64,000 bases of DNA from Agroathelia rolfsii (Eukaryota > Basidiomycota > Agaricomycetes > Amylocorticiales > Amylocorticiaceae): positions 1,302,001-1,366,000 of the forward strand of contig JABRWF010000004.1 of assembly GCA_018343915.1 (NCBI GenBank), in the 5' to 3' direction. Shown here piece by piece: positions 11,643-24,220 of this stretch. Numbering within the stretch: the first letter of the stretch is position 1; each line of letters starts with the position of its first letter. The notes under the pieces are model-generated. The model saw only the letters and a program-made list of their open reading frames with translations. It ran no database searches and was not told where the DNA came from. The position numbers and the translations under genes were made by a program.

Positions 11643-12715
11643 ATGAATTATTTACATGATACTGATCAAGGAATTGTTACAATTGTAATCATCAGTATTA
11701 AACCTGACAAGAAAGCAGGCGCCGCTCAAAAATGTGATACTACAGCAACGTCGTGAGCTTCACTCGGATCTGCTATTGTAAAATGTCTCGAATTGATTTT
11801 GGTATTTCAATGTTGATAGCAAGGGTCGTTCGACCGCTGAACGAGCAAGGGAGCAGAAACTTCGTGACGATCCCATGGCCGACGTCGAAGGACCCACTCT
11901 CGTCGGCTGCCGTCTATGTGGCAAAAAAATCAAGCTTTCCCCTAAAAGCTCATATGATTTGTTTCACTGGCAAACACACAAAGGGCGATGTCTGCGCAAG
12001 GCCGCCAAAGGCAGCAAGCTGGCGCCGCGTACACTGCAATTCGAGGTGAGCTCTGCCGCGCCAAATGCCATCATCGTGATCATCATAAGGTGGCAAACTG
12101 ATGATTGTGTCATCACAGCAGAGCCAGCCTGAGACATCAACTTCATCTGCCACGCCATCGTTGGTTTCCGACGATGGCACACCTGAGGCTCCTGAACCTG
12201 CAGAGCAGCTTGAATCACAATCGATGGGTGCCCCCAACTTGAGTCTCAAGGCGCGAATGCGCCCGCAGATCACGAGGCCTGATCCAGATCCGGCTTTGGA
12301 AGCATATCTGACCCGCACCGGACGCAGTCCTAGTAACCAACTTTCCCCATGTAATGCAGGAGACTGGCGCAAATGGGATTGGACCGAGCTCCGTCCCGCG
12401 CGATGGGATACACCTCAAACTCAGGACCCACACGTTGGATCCAAGGCATCCGAAAATCCTGTCGAAACCAACCATTCGTGCTCCCTTCGCTTAATGCAAT
12501 GGGAGCATACAAGCGTCACGGTGCCCCTTGCAAAGGAGAACACGGCTCTGGCTCCAATTCCCGCTATGCACCAACCCGTTGAAGCGAACAATCCTCACAT
12601 CTGGAGACCGATAACGAGTCCGGACAATCCGCCTTTCGCTTCCTCGGTGAAGACTTCAACCCTGTTTAAAGACAACAGCCTTGTTTCTGAGACCTCCTTA
12701 GATCGGTTGCAGTAG
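11643..12715 (+). CDS. Small Cys/His zinc-finger-like protein
   Basis: Exons 11820-12045 and 12119-12715 are well supported by GTGAGC/CAG boundaries and a continuous frame. A first exon ending at 11752 (donor GTGAGC) joins in frame, but its start is uncertain; 11643 is the nearest in-frame ATG. The core is GCRLCGKKIKLS, then HWQTHKGRC. It gives a C-x2-C then H-x3-H-x3-C array, so a single zinc-binding module preceded by a basic helix (STAERAREQKLRDDPM). The remaining 200 residues are Pro/Ser-rich and probably disordered. I do not recognise the family with certainty. A nuclear or DNA-associated role is possible, but only by analogy. Confidence 0.6.
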
Positions 12716-13076
12716 GTAAGCGATGGATGCTGTGCTTCCAATCACTTCCACATGTCACTGCCTTTTTTTGTCTTGTCCTCGGTGTGCTGAGACACCACGA
12801 AACTTCCCACTGCCCATCATGATGTCCCGGTGTCATCATCTGTGGCTAGATGATTCCTATCATTTGACCTACTAAATTCGTAACGAGTGGCTTGGTCCTT
12901 TAATTTCCTCCCTTTACTGTATTTCCTTGATGCTTTGTTTGACTTCTGTTATATTATTCCATTCAATTGCTTGAACTTTCTCATCTATATGTATCGTATC
13001 ATCCCCGTCTACACATACTCAAAATTCAGCAACATACCTGTAAAGTATAAGAATAATATGTAGAGCATTATTATTT
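12716..13076. other. Convergent 3' flanks
   Basis: This T-rich stretch lies between the stop codons of the zinc-finger gene and the oppositely oriented sirtuin gene. It should hold the 3' untranslated regions of both. I see no further gene, tRNA or repeat. Confidence 0.5.
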
Positions 13077-14663
13077 TTAACCGGCTGCCCTTGGGGCCCT
13101 ATCGGTTCTATCTTTGGGAGGTTTGACTATTCCACTCGTCAACATGCGACGAATGATAGGGTCATCGGCCTTACGTCCCCTACAGATTTCCACATCAATT
13201 CAGTCATTTGGCGATGCAGAACGGTTCTTGGTCTTACAGTACTGAACGAACAACCTCCCGCAATACTAAGCCACTTGATATCTCGATTTTCTCGACGCCT
13301 GGAAGATCATCCGCTCGGGTAGGTCCAACATTTAACAAGAGAACAGGCTTGTCCAGCTCTAGAGCGTGTTTCACCAAACGAAAAGCGGAGTAAGTTGCCA
13401 ATGTAGTGCCAACGACAAACAGTCGGTCACATCTTTCTATATCTGTAAAACTTGAGGAAATTCAAGACAAGTGTTATCCGGATATCCAAGGAAAAGGAGA
13501 TGAAGCTAAACTTACGACCTGTCTTTCACTGGTGTTGGAATTGTCTCTCCAAAAAATATTACTTCTGGTTTGATCTGTCAAATGTCAGACGTAAAAACAA
13601 TTGATTACATCATGTAGACATGCTTACAACAGAGTTTCGGTGTCCTTCGTCCAAACACGAGGGACAGTCAGGAACCACAAAGTTGTCATAACTAACGCCT
13701 TCCAATGCGACATCGCCGTCAGGGTTTGTTCGGAGTTCAGTACCAGCGCGATCAAGTTCATCGACCAATGCTTTCCATTTCGGGTTGGCTAATGAAAGCC
13801 TATCTTGGAATGTATTGCGATCTACCAAGTGACCTTGTTTGCATCTAACGCTCTATGCACCTCTCTGTCTATTAGATACCGATTTCCTTGTTAAACGCCA
13901 ACTTACATGCAGAGTCCCATGAAGTTCCAACATTCGCTGATCCATGATTGGCCTGGACCAGACGTCTGCGAGCGCTTTATGATGTAATCCATCTACGTTC
14001 TGAGTAATCAGACGAGAAATTACAGATGTATATTGTAGAGCAGCAAGGGCATAATGTGTCTTCATAGAAGGCTCAATGTTAGATAGATAAATGTCAACAA
14101 AAGGTTTAAAGTACCGTATTGGGCAAGGTATCCCGAACAGGGGGATATCCCAAGTATGAACGAAGCCTTGCCAGTATAACTCGGTTCAGTGCCTTGTATT
14201 AGGACATTGCTCGAGGTGTCATACCAGTATCTCTGTCTTCCAAATTATTAGGATAAGTTACTGTAAATGTAACTCAGCTCCATATACTTACCTAAAAGCA
14301 AAACCCTTTGCTGATTCATCGACGAGTTCATGATACTGTGCAATGATAAATAATCATGTAAACGGTCTACTTCAAGCGCAGTGACGTACAAATATGGGCC
14401 TTTGATTTTGAAACTTCTGTGATGAGTTATAACATGCTAGGGGTATTATTGTATGCTTACTTGTAATTAGGGTTCATGTATCGTCCATCCTCGCCTCGAT
14501 ATGCTCGTACGCCGGAATCGACGCTCACGCCTGCACCGGTCAGCAGCATCGCATTACCATGTCGAAGGAAATTTGCAAGTCTTTCGATAGCAGATTCTGG
14601 CGAGATGTGTTGAACTGAGGCGGATTTGGCGAGCGCAGGAATAGTAGGGACAGTGATACGCAT
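13077..14663 (-). CDS. Class II (SIRT4-like) NAD-dependent protein deacylase
   Basis: Residues include LLTGAGVSVDSGVRAYRG (NAD-binding), LITQNVDGLHHKA and LELHGTLH (the His-Gly general base), a single-Cys RCKQGH, then PDCPSC and KPEVIFFGE. All are in sirtuin order. The usual first CxxC zinc pair is reduced to C-x2-G-H. Exons include 14461-14663, 14390-14416, 14292-14335, a 6-nt microexon 14225-14230, and 14115-14166; further exons run to the stop at 13077. The microexon restores AFRYWLRSYLGYPPVRD, close to consensus. I could not join exon 1 to exon 2 in frame with strong canonical sites (a weak donor GTCACT for exon 2 would do it), so that junction is unresolved. SIRT4-type enzymes are usually mitochondrial. 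The gene is head-to-head with PEX7. Confidence 0.8.
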
Positions 14664-14765
14664 GTGATCGTGTAATGGCAAGCTGCGTCCGGCTTTCGGT
14701 TATGTCACATATAGCTCTTATACCCAGACGCCGACCATCATCCCAGACAACTTCAGCTTTATGCC
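14664..14765. promoter_or_regulatory. 102-bp divergent promoter, sirtuin / PEX7
   Basis: Only 102 bp separate the two start codons, so the promoters must overlap. Shared control of a deacylase and a peroxisomal import receptor is possible but not demonstrated. No TATA box is apparent. Confidence 0.45.
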
Positions 14766-16043
14766 ATGAGTGCGCTCGGGCCGCCAGCGGGCATGCTTCA
14801 TACACCTGGATTTGCCCATTATTCTGTTGCCTGGTCTCCCTTCCACAGCAATCGCCTTGCTATTGCTTCGTCTGCAAACTATGGGCTCATTGGCAATGGG
14901 CGACTGCATCTGGCATCCATCGCGCCTGGTCCTGGTGGTCAGCCTAATACGCGCCTGGACAAATTGTAGGCCATTGCCTCATGATCTAGTGTGCCATACT
15001 TAGGGCTTGTACCACAGTTACGAGACACAGGATGCCCTTTACGATCTTGCTTGGTCAGAAGTGCATGAAAATCAGCTCGTGACAGCCTCCGGAGACGGAT
15101 CCATCAAGCTATGGGATATAATGCTCAATGTAAGCCTTCCATATTGTGCCTCGGTGGAGCTTCCCTTGAGTGATAGGTGGAGTGATCACAGAATTTACCT
15201 ATACGAGCATGGCATGAACATACCCGCGAAGTATACTCAGTGGACTGGTCCAATTTACAGAAGGACACTTTTGCATCTGCATCTATGGATGGTACAGTCA
15301 AACTTGTAAGTTCGTTATAAGCCAATATCATATTATATGCGTATTCATTTAGCATAAACAAAGTGGGTGCCCGATAGGCCGCGCTCTGTAGCTACGCTTC
15401 AGGCCCACCACGCTTGTGTTTACCAAGCCACGTTTTCTCCTCATCATCCTGATCTGCTGGCCACCTGCTCAACCGACGGTACGATGAAGATATTTGATAT
15501 TCGCGCACCTGCATACGAGCAATCAACTCCAAACACACCCAACTTTAACCCCTCAACGGCCGCGGCACTGACGGTGCCCGCATCTGGCACCGAGGTCCTA
15601 AGCGTTGATTGGAACAAGTACAGACAGTTTGTATTAGCAACCGCAGGTGTCGACCGAGATATCAAAGTCTGGGATTGCCGCATGATAAAACTAGGACCTA
15701 ACACAGCTCCAACCGTGGGTGGATTGTGCGAAACACGACTTGCTGGCCATGAGTATGCCGTACGCAAGGTACAATGGAGCCCCCATGCTGCTGACATTCT
15801 AGCATCAGCAAGCTATGATATGACATGTCGAGTGTAAGCACTACAATTATCATTCAAGGAAAAAACTGGTATCTTATGCTTATGCTCACCTCTAGCTGGA
15901 GCGCGAACCCGATGGCGGGTAGATTAATTCACATACATGACCAACATACCGAGTTCGTTGGTGGATGCGGCTGGTCTCTGTTTGAAGAGGGCATACTAGC
16001 TAGTTGCGGATGGGATAGTAAACTGGATATCTTCCGTATATGA
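14766..16043 (+). CDS. PEX7: Peroxisomal PTS2 import receptor, WD40 protein
   Basis: Five exons (14766-14965, 15018-15129, 15192-15305, 15364-15833, 15896-16043) sum to 348 codons (347 residues), the usual Pex7 length. The N terminus carries MLHTPGFAHYSVAWSPF and GNGRLHLASI. It is followed by WD repeats with YETQDALYDLAWSE, LVTASGDGSIKLWD, RAWHEHTREVYSVDW, LATCSTDGTMKIFD, LATAGVDRDIKVWD, LASASYDMTCRVW and LASCGWDSKLDIFRI. Pex7 is a cytosolic beta-propeller that binds the N-terminal PTS2 signal of peroxisomal enzymes and delivers them to the docking complex. The short internal insert around 15520-15590 (Pro/Thr-rich) is outside the blades. All splice sites are GT-AG. Confidence 0.93.
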
Positions 16044-16163
16044 CAATAAACTGTTTATTCAAAGTGTACTCTAACAAGGTGAATCAAGTGTAAACCATTG
16101 GTCGAGATAGCTGTATGAAATAAACATCTATAACATTAAATTGACAAAACAAATATTCAAGCT

Positions 16164-18226
16164 TCAAAGGTCCTGGTCGGCAAGCCATCTGTTGACCAAC
16201 TCCAAAGACTCTTTGGGCTTATCGTACGGAACCTGCCAAACAAGTAAACATCAGACAAGCATCAAGGAGAAGTCAGAAATACGGGAGATTTACCATATGT
16301 CCGGCGCCATCAATAGTAGCAAAAGTCAACCCATGGGCACTACGTGTCAACCCAGCTTTAGTACCGTTTACAGACCATTCTCTGAGCTCTTGCGCCTTGA
16401 AATCCTTTGCTCCTGTCCACTCAAGTGCCTCCGTCCACGCGTTGTTACCAATCTATTCCGCGACTTGGGTAAGTGCGTCGTCATTGGTGATTTTGAACAC
16501 AAGACATACCCAATTGCAAATCCAGTCATATGCACCAACATAGATCAGAGCTTTGATACCACGTTCGAGCAAGGCGGCGACATAAAGATATGTGGGATGT
16601 TCTTCATCGAGATTCGTCGAGAAAGCAGCATTAACTGGCCAGTTGCAGGAAGAAAAGTTGGTCGATGCAAGGCTAGGATCAACACCGATGCTGGAGCGAA
16701 CTGAAGGTCGGTCTAGGTAGCTAGTGATATATCTATTTTTCAACTACGTAAGCATATCAGTCCCTTAGCAAATATAATTCAATAACACACTTGGTGACTG
16801 GATAGCAGAGCGTGTCTGCAATTTCTCCTTCGCATTCCTGGCTAATGTCGTATGGGTTCACACCTTGTGAATGATCAGAGCTCTATTTGACTGTAAAATA
16901 AAAATAAAAATAAAAAAACCAAGTAGCTTACCTGTGAGGAAGAACGGGCTTGAAATCTCGTTAGTACAGAAAGTAACGGCGGCGTTGCAAGTAATCGAAT
17001 CAAAGGTGTCATAACAGGATTTCTGTAACAATTATAGCAAATGAGAGCATTTCCATCAGCGCCATAATGATATCATACCTTAGCCCATTTCATGCATCTG
17101 GGAAGCTAAAGAAGCATTAGGGATCTATATGTACCAATGTAAGTCAGAAAAATAAATAAAAACGAACAGCTTGCTTCATCCGGACACATGAGCTATGGCT
17201 CACTTCAGCTTACAATAAACTACCTTTAACTTCGGGAACTCACGCAATGTCAACCACTGGAGCAACGGTCGCAGAAGTGCAGGCCATTTCATAGTATGCC
17301 TCTTGCATAGACAAGAAATCCGTCAAGCCATTTCCTAAAGTGATTGTCAACCACTAGTCCAATCAAATAGTAAATTTCAACATACCAATCATAATCGACT
17401 TGAGATTGATAGGTGTAATTCCAGATTGTATAAGACGTGTATTTTGATCGTATACAGCCGAAGCAAACAGAGGAATATAACGACCACCGTACGATTCACC
17501 TGCCATATGAAGAGGACGATTTTTGAACTGACTGAAGTTCTCAAAGAAGATAGCAATGAAAGCAGCAATATCTCTAGCGGCGTCTTCTGTCGTACTCTAT
17601 AAAACTATATTTGTACATGACTGCAAGGATAGAATTACTATGACCACGTACAACGAATTCACCATGATCGGCATAGGAGAACCCGACACCAATGGGCTGG
17701 TCGACAAAGAAGACATTTGCGTTGTTGTTCCAAGATTCTGGGTGATACTTGGTGCCATTGTTGTCGCTAATTCTGCACGGGCCAAGTTCCATGAACAGTC
17801 CAAGAGAAGAGGAACATCCAGGGCCTAGAAATGCAAATAGTCCTCAGAACCTTCAGACGGTCTTGCGCCATATCAACAGAGAGCATGCGTACCTCCATTC
17901 GTCCAGAAAATGACATCGTCCGTTGCAGGATCGTTTCTGCTCTCAAAGAAATAGAAAAATATGTGACGAGCCTCGATATCAATGTAGCCCGTGTATGCAT
18001 TCACTGTCTCGTCACAGAATTTGGATTTCTTTACGCGGACGCTATGTGCAGGAAATACAGGGTGCACGAGTGTTGTGAATTCGGACTCGGTGACAAAAGA
18101 CAGGTCTTCCTTGGGTGTAAACAGGCCATCATCATAGCCTGATTGCACATTGGTCGTAAAGATAGACTGACGAGCGAGAACTGACGTGATGGTGACCAAG
18201 CCCAGGAGAGCGCGAGACATAAACAT
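16164..18226 (-). CDS. Serine carboxypeptidase (S10, CPY-like)
   Basis: The product begins MFMSRALLGLVTITSVLA, a signal peptide. It carries the S10 signatures VIFWTNGGPGCSSSLGLFME, MAGESYGGRYIPLF (nucleophile Ser), ALIYVGAYDWICNWIGN (catalytic Asp) and TIDGAGHMVPYDKP (catalytic His). Many short introns split it (about nine). I followed the exons by these motifs and did not fix every boundary. The first ATG in frame is at 18226; the longer open frame upstream begins with TTG. The protein should be secreted or vacuolar and remove C-terminal residues from peptides. Asn-x-Ser/Thr sites (for example NFSS) suggest glycosylation. The C terminus ends with WLADQDL. Confidence 0.88.
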
Positions 18227-18525
18227 GATGGTCGATGGCAAGCAGGACAGAGATATGCATGGTGCCTGTTTTTGTGTATCTCAACGGCAGCGATTGCTGC
18301 ACAATCCATCAAGGCGTGCGGGGAAAATAACGGATGTAGCATGTGCTCAAGACCAACTTGAACTAAATATCCGGACCATAGCGGCAAAACCTTCGCAGCC
18401 TCGTTCTTTCCAAAACGGATTTCGAACTCAATGACAAATATCATTACAACAACTTTGATTCATGATCATACGCCTACTAATGACATGATAGCACAAAATT
18501 TAATCATAGCTCAAGTTCCAGTCAT

Positions 18526-19234
<709 letters not shown>

Positions 19235-19570
19235 CTTGACGGACGCCTCTGTCTGTCCAACGAAATCAACGATGGAGTCGTCGACAAAAGCAAGTACCGA
19301 GCGTTGGTAAGGTGAAAAACTGGACCTGAGCAGGCCAAGATCTGTTGATGGTCCGTGCGTCAGCGGAGCTACAATATGTACTCTCCGACATGTCTGCTTT
19401 CGAAAGTTCTGGACGGCCCGAGAAGTGACGGTCTTTGTCACAGTATTCCCATCTGTCACGAACGCGCTCCGTCACGCGACTTGCTGCTTAAACTCAAGGC
19501 TTCGCGGCAGCCAGGCTTTCTCTAAATTCAAGTTCGCAGCTAACTTACCATCTTTACCGATATCTACAAC
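19235..19570. promoter_or_regulatory. Divergent promoter, RPS27a / RFC3
   Basis: These 336 bp hold the 5' leaders and promoters of two highly conserved head-to-head genes. A CGCGCTCCGTCACGCGAC stretch lies at 19458-19475. No coding signal is seen. Joint control of ribosome and replication genes is a guess. Confidence 0.4.
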
Positions 19571-20976
19571 ATGGACAGCGACGAAGAAATGCAGACTATG
19601 GACACCGAGCTTACTCTGCCCTCAGAGTTTAAGAACAAAGGCAAAGGCGTAGTCATCAACGGCAATGAACCATATGACAGCAATAATCTGCCATGGTGAA
19701 TAACAATTATACCCATGTAATATTGATTCGGTGACCGAAGACAAGGGTTGAAAAGTACCGGCCTGTAACACTCAATGATGTCGTCTCACACAAGGATATC
19801 ACTACTACAAGTCAGTTCATTCATCAAGGTAGCAATATTGATATCTAACTATTGTCCTAGTCGACAAGTTCATTGAAAAAAACAGGTTGCCTCATCTTCT
19901 TTTCTATGGCCCGCCTGGAACTGGAAAAACGTCTACCATCCTTGCCGTGGCGCGTCGGATATATGGGAACGAGTATAAGAAGCAAATTCTAGAGGTATAT
20001 TGCATTACACTTGAAACCCCATGGCTCGCGTTAACATCAAATCTTATTTTTTTAAGCTCAACGCTTCTGATGATCGTGGTATCGATGTAGTTCGTGAGCA
20101 GATCAAACAATTCGCAGAAACACGCACACTCTTCTCCAAAGGATTCAAGCTCATTATCTTGGACGAAGCGGACATGATGACAAACGCTGCCCAGGCTGCA
20201 TTGCGCCGGATCATCGAACAATATACGCGCAACGTTCGTTTCTGCATCATTTGTAATTATGTTAACAAAATTGCACCTGCGATCCAAAGTCGTTGCACTC
20301 GTTTCCGATTCTCGCCACTACCTATTTCTGAGGTTGAAAAACGGGTTGATGAAGTAATTGACGCGGAACAGTACGTCTTCTTGGCAATACCCTGTATGTT
20401 TACTCGATTAACACGATGCTACCAGTGTAAATATCACTCCTGAGGGCAAGAGGGCTCTACTCAAATTATCCAAAGGAGACATGCGAAGAGCATTAAACAT
20501 CCTGCAAGCCTGCCATGCCGCATACGAATCTACTGGAGAAGCCGAAATTTATAATTGTACGGGCAGTCCACAACCTGCTGACATAGAACGGATTGTAAAC
20601 TCGATGCTTTCGGACGAATTCACGACGTCATATCAGAGTATGTTATTTTCTCTTGTCGTTAGCTGGAGCGTGTCTCATGAAATCGTCCATAGTGATAACC
20701 AAATTAAAAACGGAACGGGGCTTGGCCTTGCAAGATCTTCTCACTGGCGCTTACGAGTATATTGAAACTCTTGATTTCAAACCTCACGCACGCATCTATC
20801 TGCTCGATTACCTGGCAACAATCGAGTGAGTTTTCATTTGTCTCTTCGTCAAAATGCATGCATTCACCACATACACTGCCAGACATCGCCTATCGGCAGG
20901 TGCTAGCGAAAAATTGCAATTGACCGCGCTATTAGGAGCAGTCAAAAATACTGTCGAATTGACTGCAAGAGGATAA
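19571..20976 (+). CDS. RFC3: Replication factor C small subunit 3
   Basis: Seven exons (19571-19695, 19746-19810, 19861-19994, 20057-20370, 20426-20637, 20693-20825, 20883-20976) sum to 359 codons (358 residues). Motifs are [18 protein letters not shown], Walker [35 protein letters not shown], Walker [11 protein letters not shown], and the SRC box [12 protein letters not shown] carrying the arginine finger. It is one of the AAA+ subunits of the RFC clamp loader, which opens PCNA and places it on primed DNA. The acidic N-terminal extension of about 35 residues is specific. Subunit 3 rather than 2, 4 or 5 is chosen from [19 protein letters not shown] and NYVNKI. Confidence 0.92.
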
Positions 20977-21139
20977 AAAACCCTATGCTGATTTATAAGA
21001 GCTGTTTTTTTCGCTCCAATGACCATAGATTTGATGATGAATACATGGTTTACATATGAATCATTGCTCAGTATATATGCTCGTGCAACTGGAAGTGTGT
21101 CTAGTAATACAGTAATGTTTGATTCAATGATAAGATGAG

Positions 21140-22438
21140 CTACAACTTCGATTCATCTTTACCCTGTGCATCCTCTCCGAAGATGTTGCCGAATGCACCG
21201 CCGATTTCTCCTAGCATGTCCGCTGTGATGACACCTCTTCCTTCCCTAAGAAAAGCACGTCGACTGGTAGCTCTTGTAACCATACTTGCGCCTGTGGCTG
21301 CCAGAATGGGCATCCGAGACGATGGTAAGTTGGAATCTCTAGAAATCATTGTTGATCAGCCTATATTGAACAGTTAATCAGTATCTAAATTATCTTACCC
21401 ATACGCGCCATCTTCGTAACATTTTGCCCAGGCAAGCATGGTTCCCGTGTTTCCACTCAAAATGTCACCTTGTCCACCACAACGCTTCAGGCCACCAGGC
21501 ACATCAACTACAATCTTCTCCTGAGACTCATCATCAGCATTCGGGTCGATCTTACTTTGCTCCTTATCAGCAGCCTCGCCTGTTGTATCGTTTGCAATGA
21601 TGTCATTGGCACCTTTTTGCAAGATCGTAACACCGCCCAGGGCTCGCGATACTAAACCTGCTAGCTCGTCCGGCGATGCATTTTTGTCTATTCCTGCGGC
21701 CTCGGACAGACGCTTGAACTCTACAACATTTGGGGTTAGGACCGCTCGGCGATATCCTTTGACCAACGATAGGTCCTTCCCAATCATGTATAAACCATCG
21801 GCATCTAAGACAATGAACATTCCCTGAGATTTGGCAAGTAGCAAGGCTTCGCGGGCATATTTCAGCATATAGTCCTCGCGGCCAAGTCCAGGGCCAATGA
21901 TCAGGCAGTGGAGACGAGATAGCAGGGACGAAAGATCATCTTTAACCTTGCTTGCATCGCTAGAGGAAACATAAGGCTTCTAACTTTGATGAAGATCTCC
22001 TGAGCATCGACTCACGCGCCTTCCTCCAGAATGGGATGTACAATAAGATCTGGAGAGTAAGATTTTATTGATCCAGCGGCGGTTGGAGAGCATATCACAT
22101 GGGAAAGATCTGCGCCCTAGTAAATGTTTAAATAATAAGCCAGGAGTATTTGACTCAATGACATACGAGCCGAAGTGCGGATATAGCAGCAAAGTATGGT
22201 GCGCCGGAGTAGCTGCGACATATGTTAGTAAGCATTTCATTGACTTGTACTTGGCGAAAGTGCATACTCCCTTGCACCGCCCAGTACACCAACTCGACCT
22301 AGTCAGTAGCGATTCAAGTCAGCACAAACGTAAGAAGGGTTGAATCAAAAGCTTACCGGATTGTCCCTTATGCAGAGTTCCATTCAAGGGCGGAATGATT
22401 TGTTTTATTTGTTCAATTATATGGCGAGGGACAGGCAT
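21140..22438 (-). CDS. ATP-dependent NAD(P)H-hydrate dehydratase
   Basis: The start [20 protein letters not shown] is followed by [83 protein letters not shown] and [17 protein letters not shown]. These are the ribokinase-fold CARKD/YjeF-C signatures, including the catalytic Asp of GQGD. It repairs hydrated NADH and NADPH made by heat or side reactions of GAPDH. About six exons; the first (22357-22438) and the large one (about 21400-21950) are clear. The C terminus ends with a Gly-rich, charged tail ([12 protein letters not shown]). It is head-to-head with the five-zinc-cluster gene across 148 bp. Confidence 0.9.
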
Positions 22439-22492
22439 GATAAAGTGATTTTAATAAAGAGTGACTTGGTCAACAAGTGCAGTGGCAGCAGC

Positions 22493-22500
22493 TGACGTCA
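22493..22500. promoter_or_regulatory. CRE-type TGACGTCA in a 148-bp divergent promoter
   Basis: A full TGACGTCA palindrome lies between the start codons of the NAD(P)HX dehydratase gene (22438) and the multi-zinc-cluster gene (22587). It is 55 and 87 bp from the two starts. It is the same core as in the crtI promoter. Function is inferred from the motif alone. Confidence 0.4.
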
Positions 22501-22586
22501 CTCCGTGCAGTTGAAACTCCGCGTTTGACGGCAGGCGGCGGAAGTAGTGACCGCGCGAAATCCGAATCCCGAACCACCATCGACGA

Positions 22587-24220
22587 ATGGATTCTGAGCC
22601 TCAATTCCCGGTTTCCGACCAGGCATCCTCTGCTGGACTTCACACCGTGCTCCGGAGGACCTTGAAGGTATGTGTCTGCAAGATCAGTTCATTTCTCCCT
22701 TGCATGGGCTGACAAGCAGCACCAGGCATGTGCCAGTTGCAGGTGATTTTCTCTCTCCTTCCTGGTCGACCTCTTTCCTCGAGCTGCTATTGACAATCTT
22801 GTCTTAGACGTGATAAAACCAAATGTGATGGTGCAAGGTGAGATGGATGCAACTTTCCAAACTCAAAGTTAGATATATTATTTATACCAAAGTAAAGACC
22901 TTGCAATGGATGCAGCAAAAAGGGGCTTTCTGCAGATCAATGCGTAGATGGATGTGAGCCGTGTAGGCGTGTTCGAGCACGCTGTGACGGTGGCAAGCCA
23001 TGTCTTCGATGCACGGAGCAACAGATCGAGTGTGTCGACGGGGCGGTGACGCAAATGTCTCTGAATCCTCAACATAGTGTATTGCCGCCGCCACCCAAGG
23101 CCATTATGCACAGGGTAAACCCCACCAGGAGCACAGAACGTGCAAAGTTAGCCTGTCAGAGCTGTCGTCGAGATAACAAAAAGGTAAATATATCAATTAT
23201 CATACTTTTCTGACGCTCTTGCTAACTTTGAACGTAGTGTGAAGATTCAAGGCCATGTTCTCGCTGTGTTTCCAGAGGCGAAGAATGCATTCATGTTGGT
23301 CGTGGTCCCAAACAAGTCAAGCTCCGTTGTGAAGCCTGTCGGAAAGGTAACAAAAGATGCGAAGATGCTCGGCCATGCAGTTTCTGTGTTCAACAAGATA
23401 TCGAATGCGTCAATCTGGCTCGAAAAGGGCGTGGCCATGGTACAAGGGTAAAGGCGGTATGTTTTTTTTTTCAACAAAAAAAAGCTTTGCTGCACTATGG
23501 CTGATTGTTTCCCTTTTCTTTTTCTTTTTCTTCTTATAAAAAGGCTTGTACGAACTGCAGGTTTGTTTGATCAACGTGATGTCATGGTAGAATGCTAACC
23601 TTCAGTCAAAGGCGCGACAAGATCAGATGTGATGGCTCTAGGTTAGATTGACTCAACAGCCTTTTCGATCACGTTTAATCTGATTCCTTGTAGACCGTGC
23701 GCATCGTGCCAGCGGAAAGGCGTTACGTGTACAGATCGTGCGTGCCAGGCTTGTGCCGAAAAGGGCATGGAAACCCAATGCACCCACCGCCGAGCACCAG
23801 AACTGGTTCCTCCGCCCCACATCAGTATGTTTCCATGAAATTATTCTTGTTAGGGGTATGTTTTCTTACATTTGATTTCCAGTCTTGGAAGAACCAAAAG
23901 CAGAACCTCAGCCATCGGCCTCTGCAATTCCTCCGCATATGATACCTCCTCCACATCTTATTCCCTTCCCCGCAGGCTATACATTCTCTTATTACACTCA
24001 TCACCCTCCTTTCGGCATTCCACAAGGGACCCTGCCTCCGTTCGGTTTACCCGGACCTGGATCCGACCAACCCATGCTACCGTTCCCCCCTCCTGGGCCA
24101 GGGGGCTATTATCCTGTCATCGATCCAAGCATCGATGGTGCCCCAACTGAAGTCCCGCCTTCCGACGCTCTTGGCTCCACAGATGGTGCAAAGGGTTCCG
24201 ATGCCATTGCGCCAACTTGA
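22587..24220 (+). CDS. Protein with five tandem Zn2Cys6 clusters
   Basis: Starting at MDSEPQFPVSDQASSAGLHT, exons join at GT-AG sites to five C-x2-C-x6-C-x5/6-C-x2-C-x6/8-C modules. Their cores are CASCRRDKTKCDGARP, CEPCRRVRARCDGGKP, CQSCRRDNKKCEDSRP, CEACRKGNKRCEDARP and one with RRDKIRCDGSRPCASC. In the fifth, the splice I chose adds two residues between the second Cys and the basic stretch. A half module CQACAEKGMETQC follows. Each full module is the fungal binuclear zinc cluster that binds DNA (Gal4 family), which normally occurs once per protein. The C-terminal 110 residues are Pro/Gly-rich (IPPPHLIPFPAGYTF) and could activate transcription. No fungal-specific TF middle domain is present. 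Introns often split a cluster between its second Cys and the following basic residues. Role unknown; a DNA-binding regulator is the natural guess. Confidence 0.82.

Noticed and set aside
14663..14681. Longer N terminus for the sirtuin (PLHDH extension)
   Set aside because: The codon at that position is TTG, not ATG. The first ATG is at 14663.
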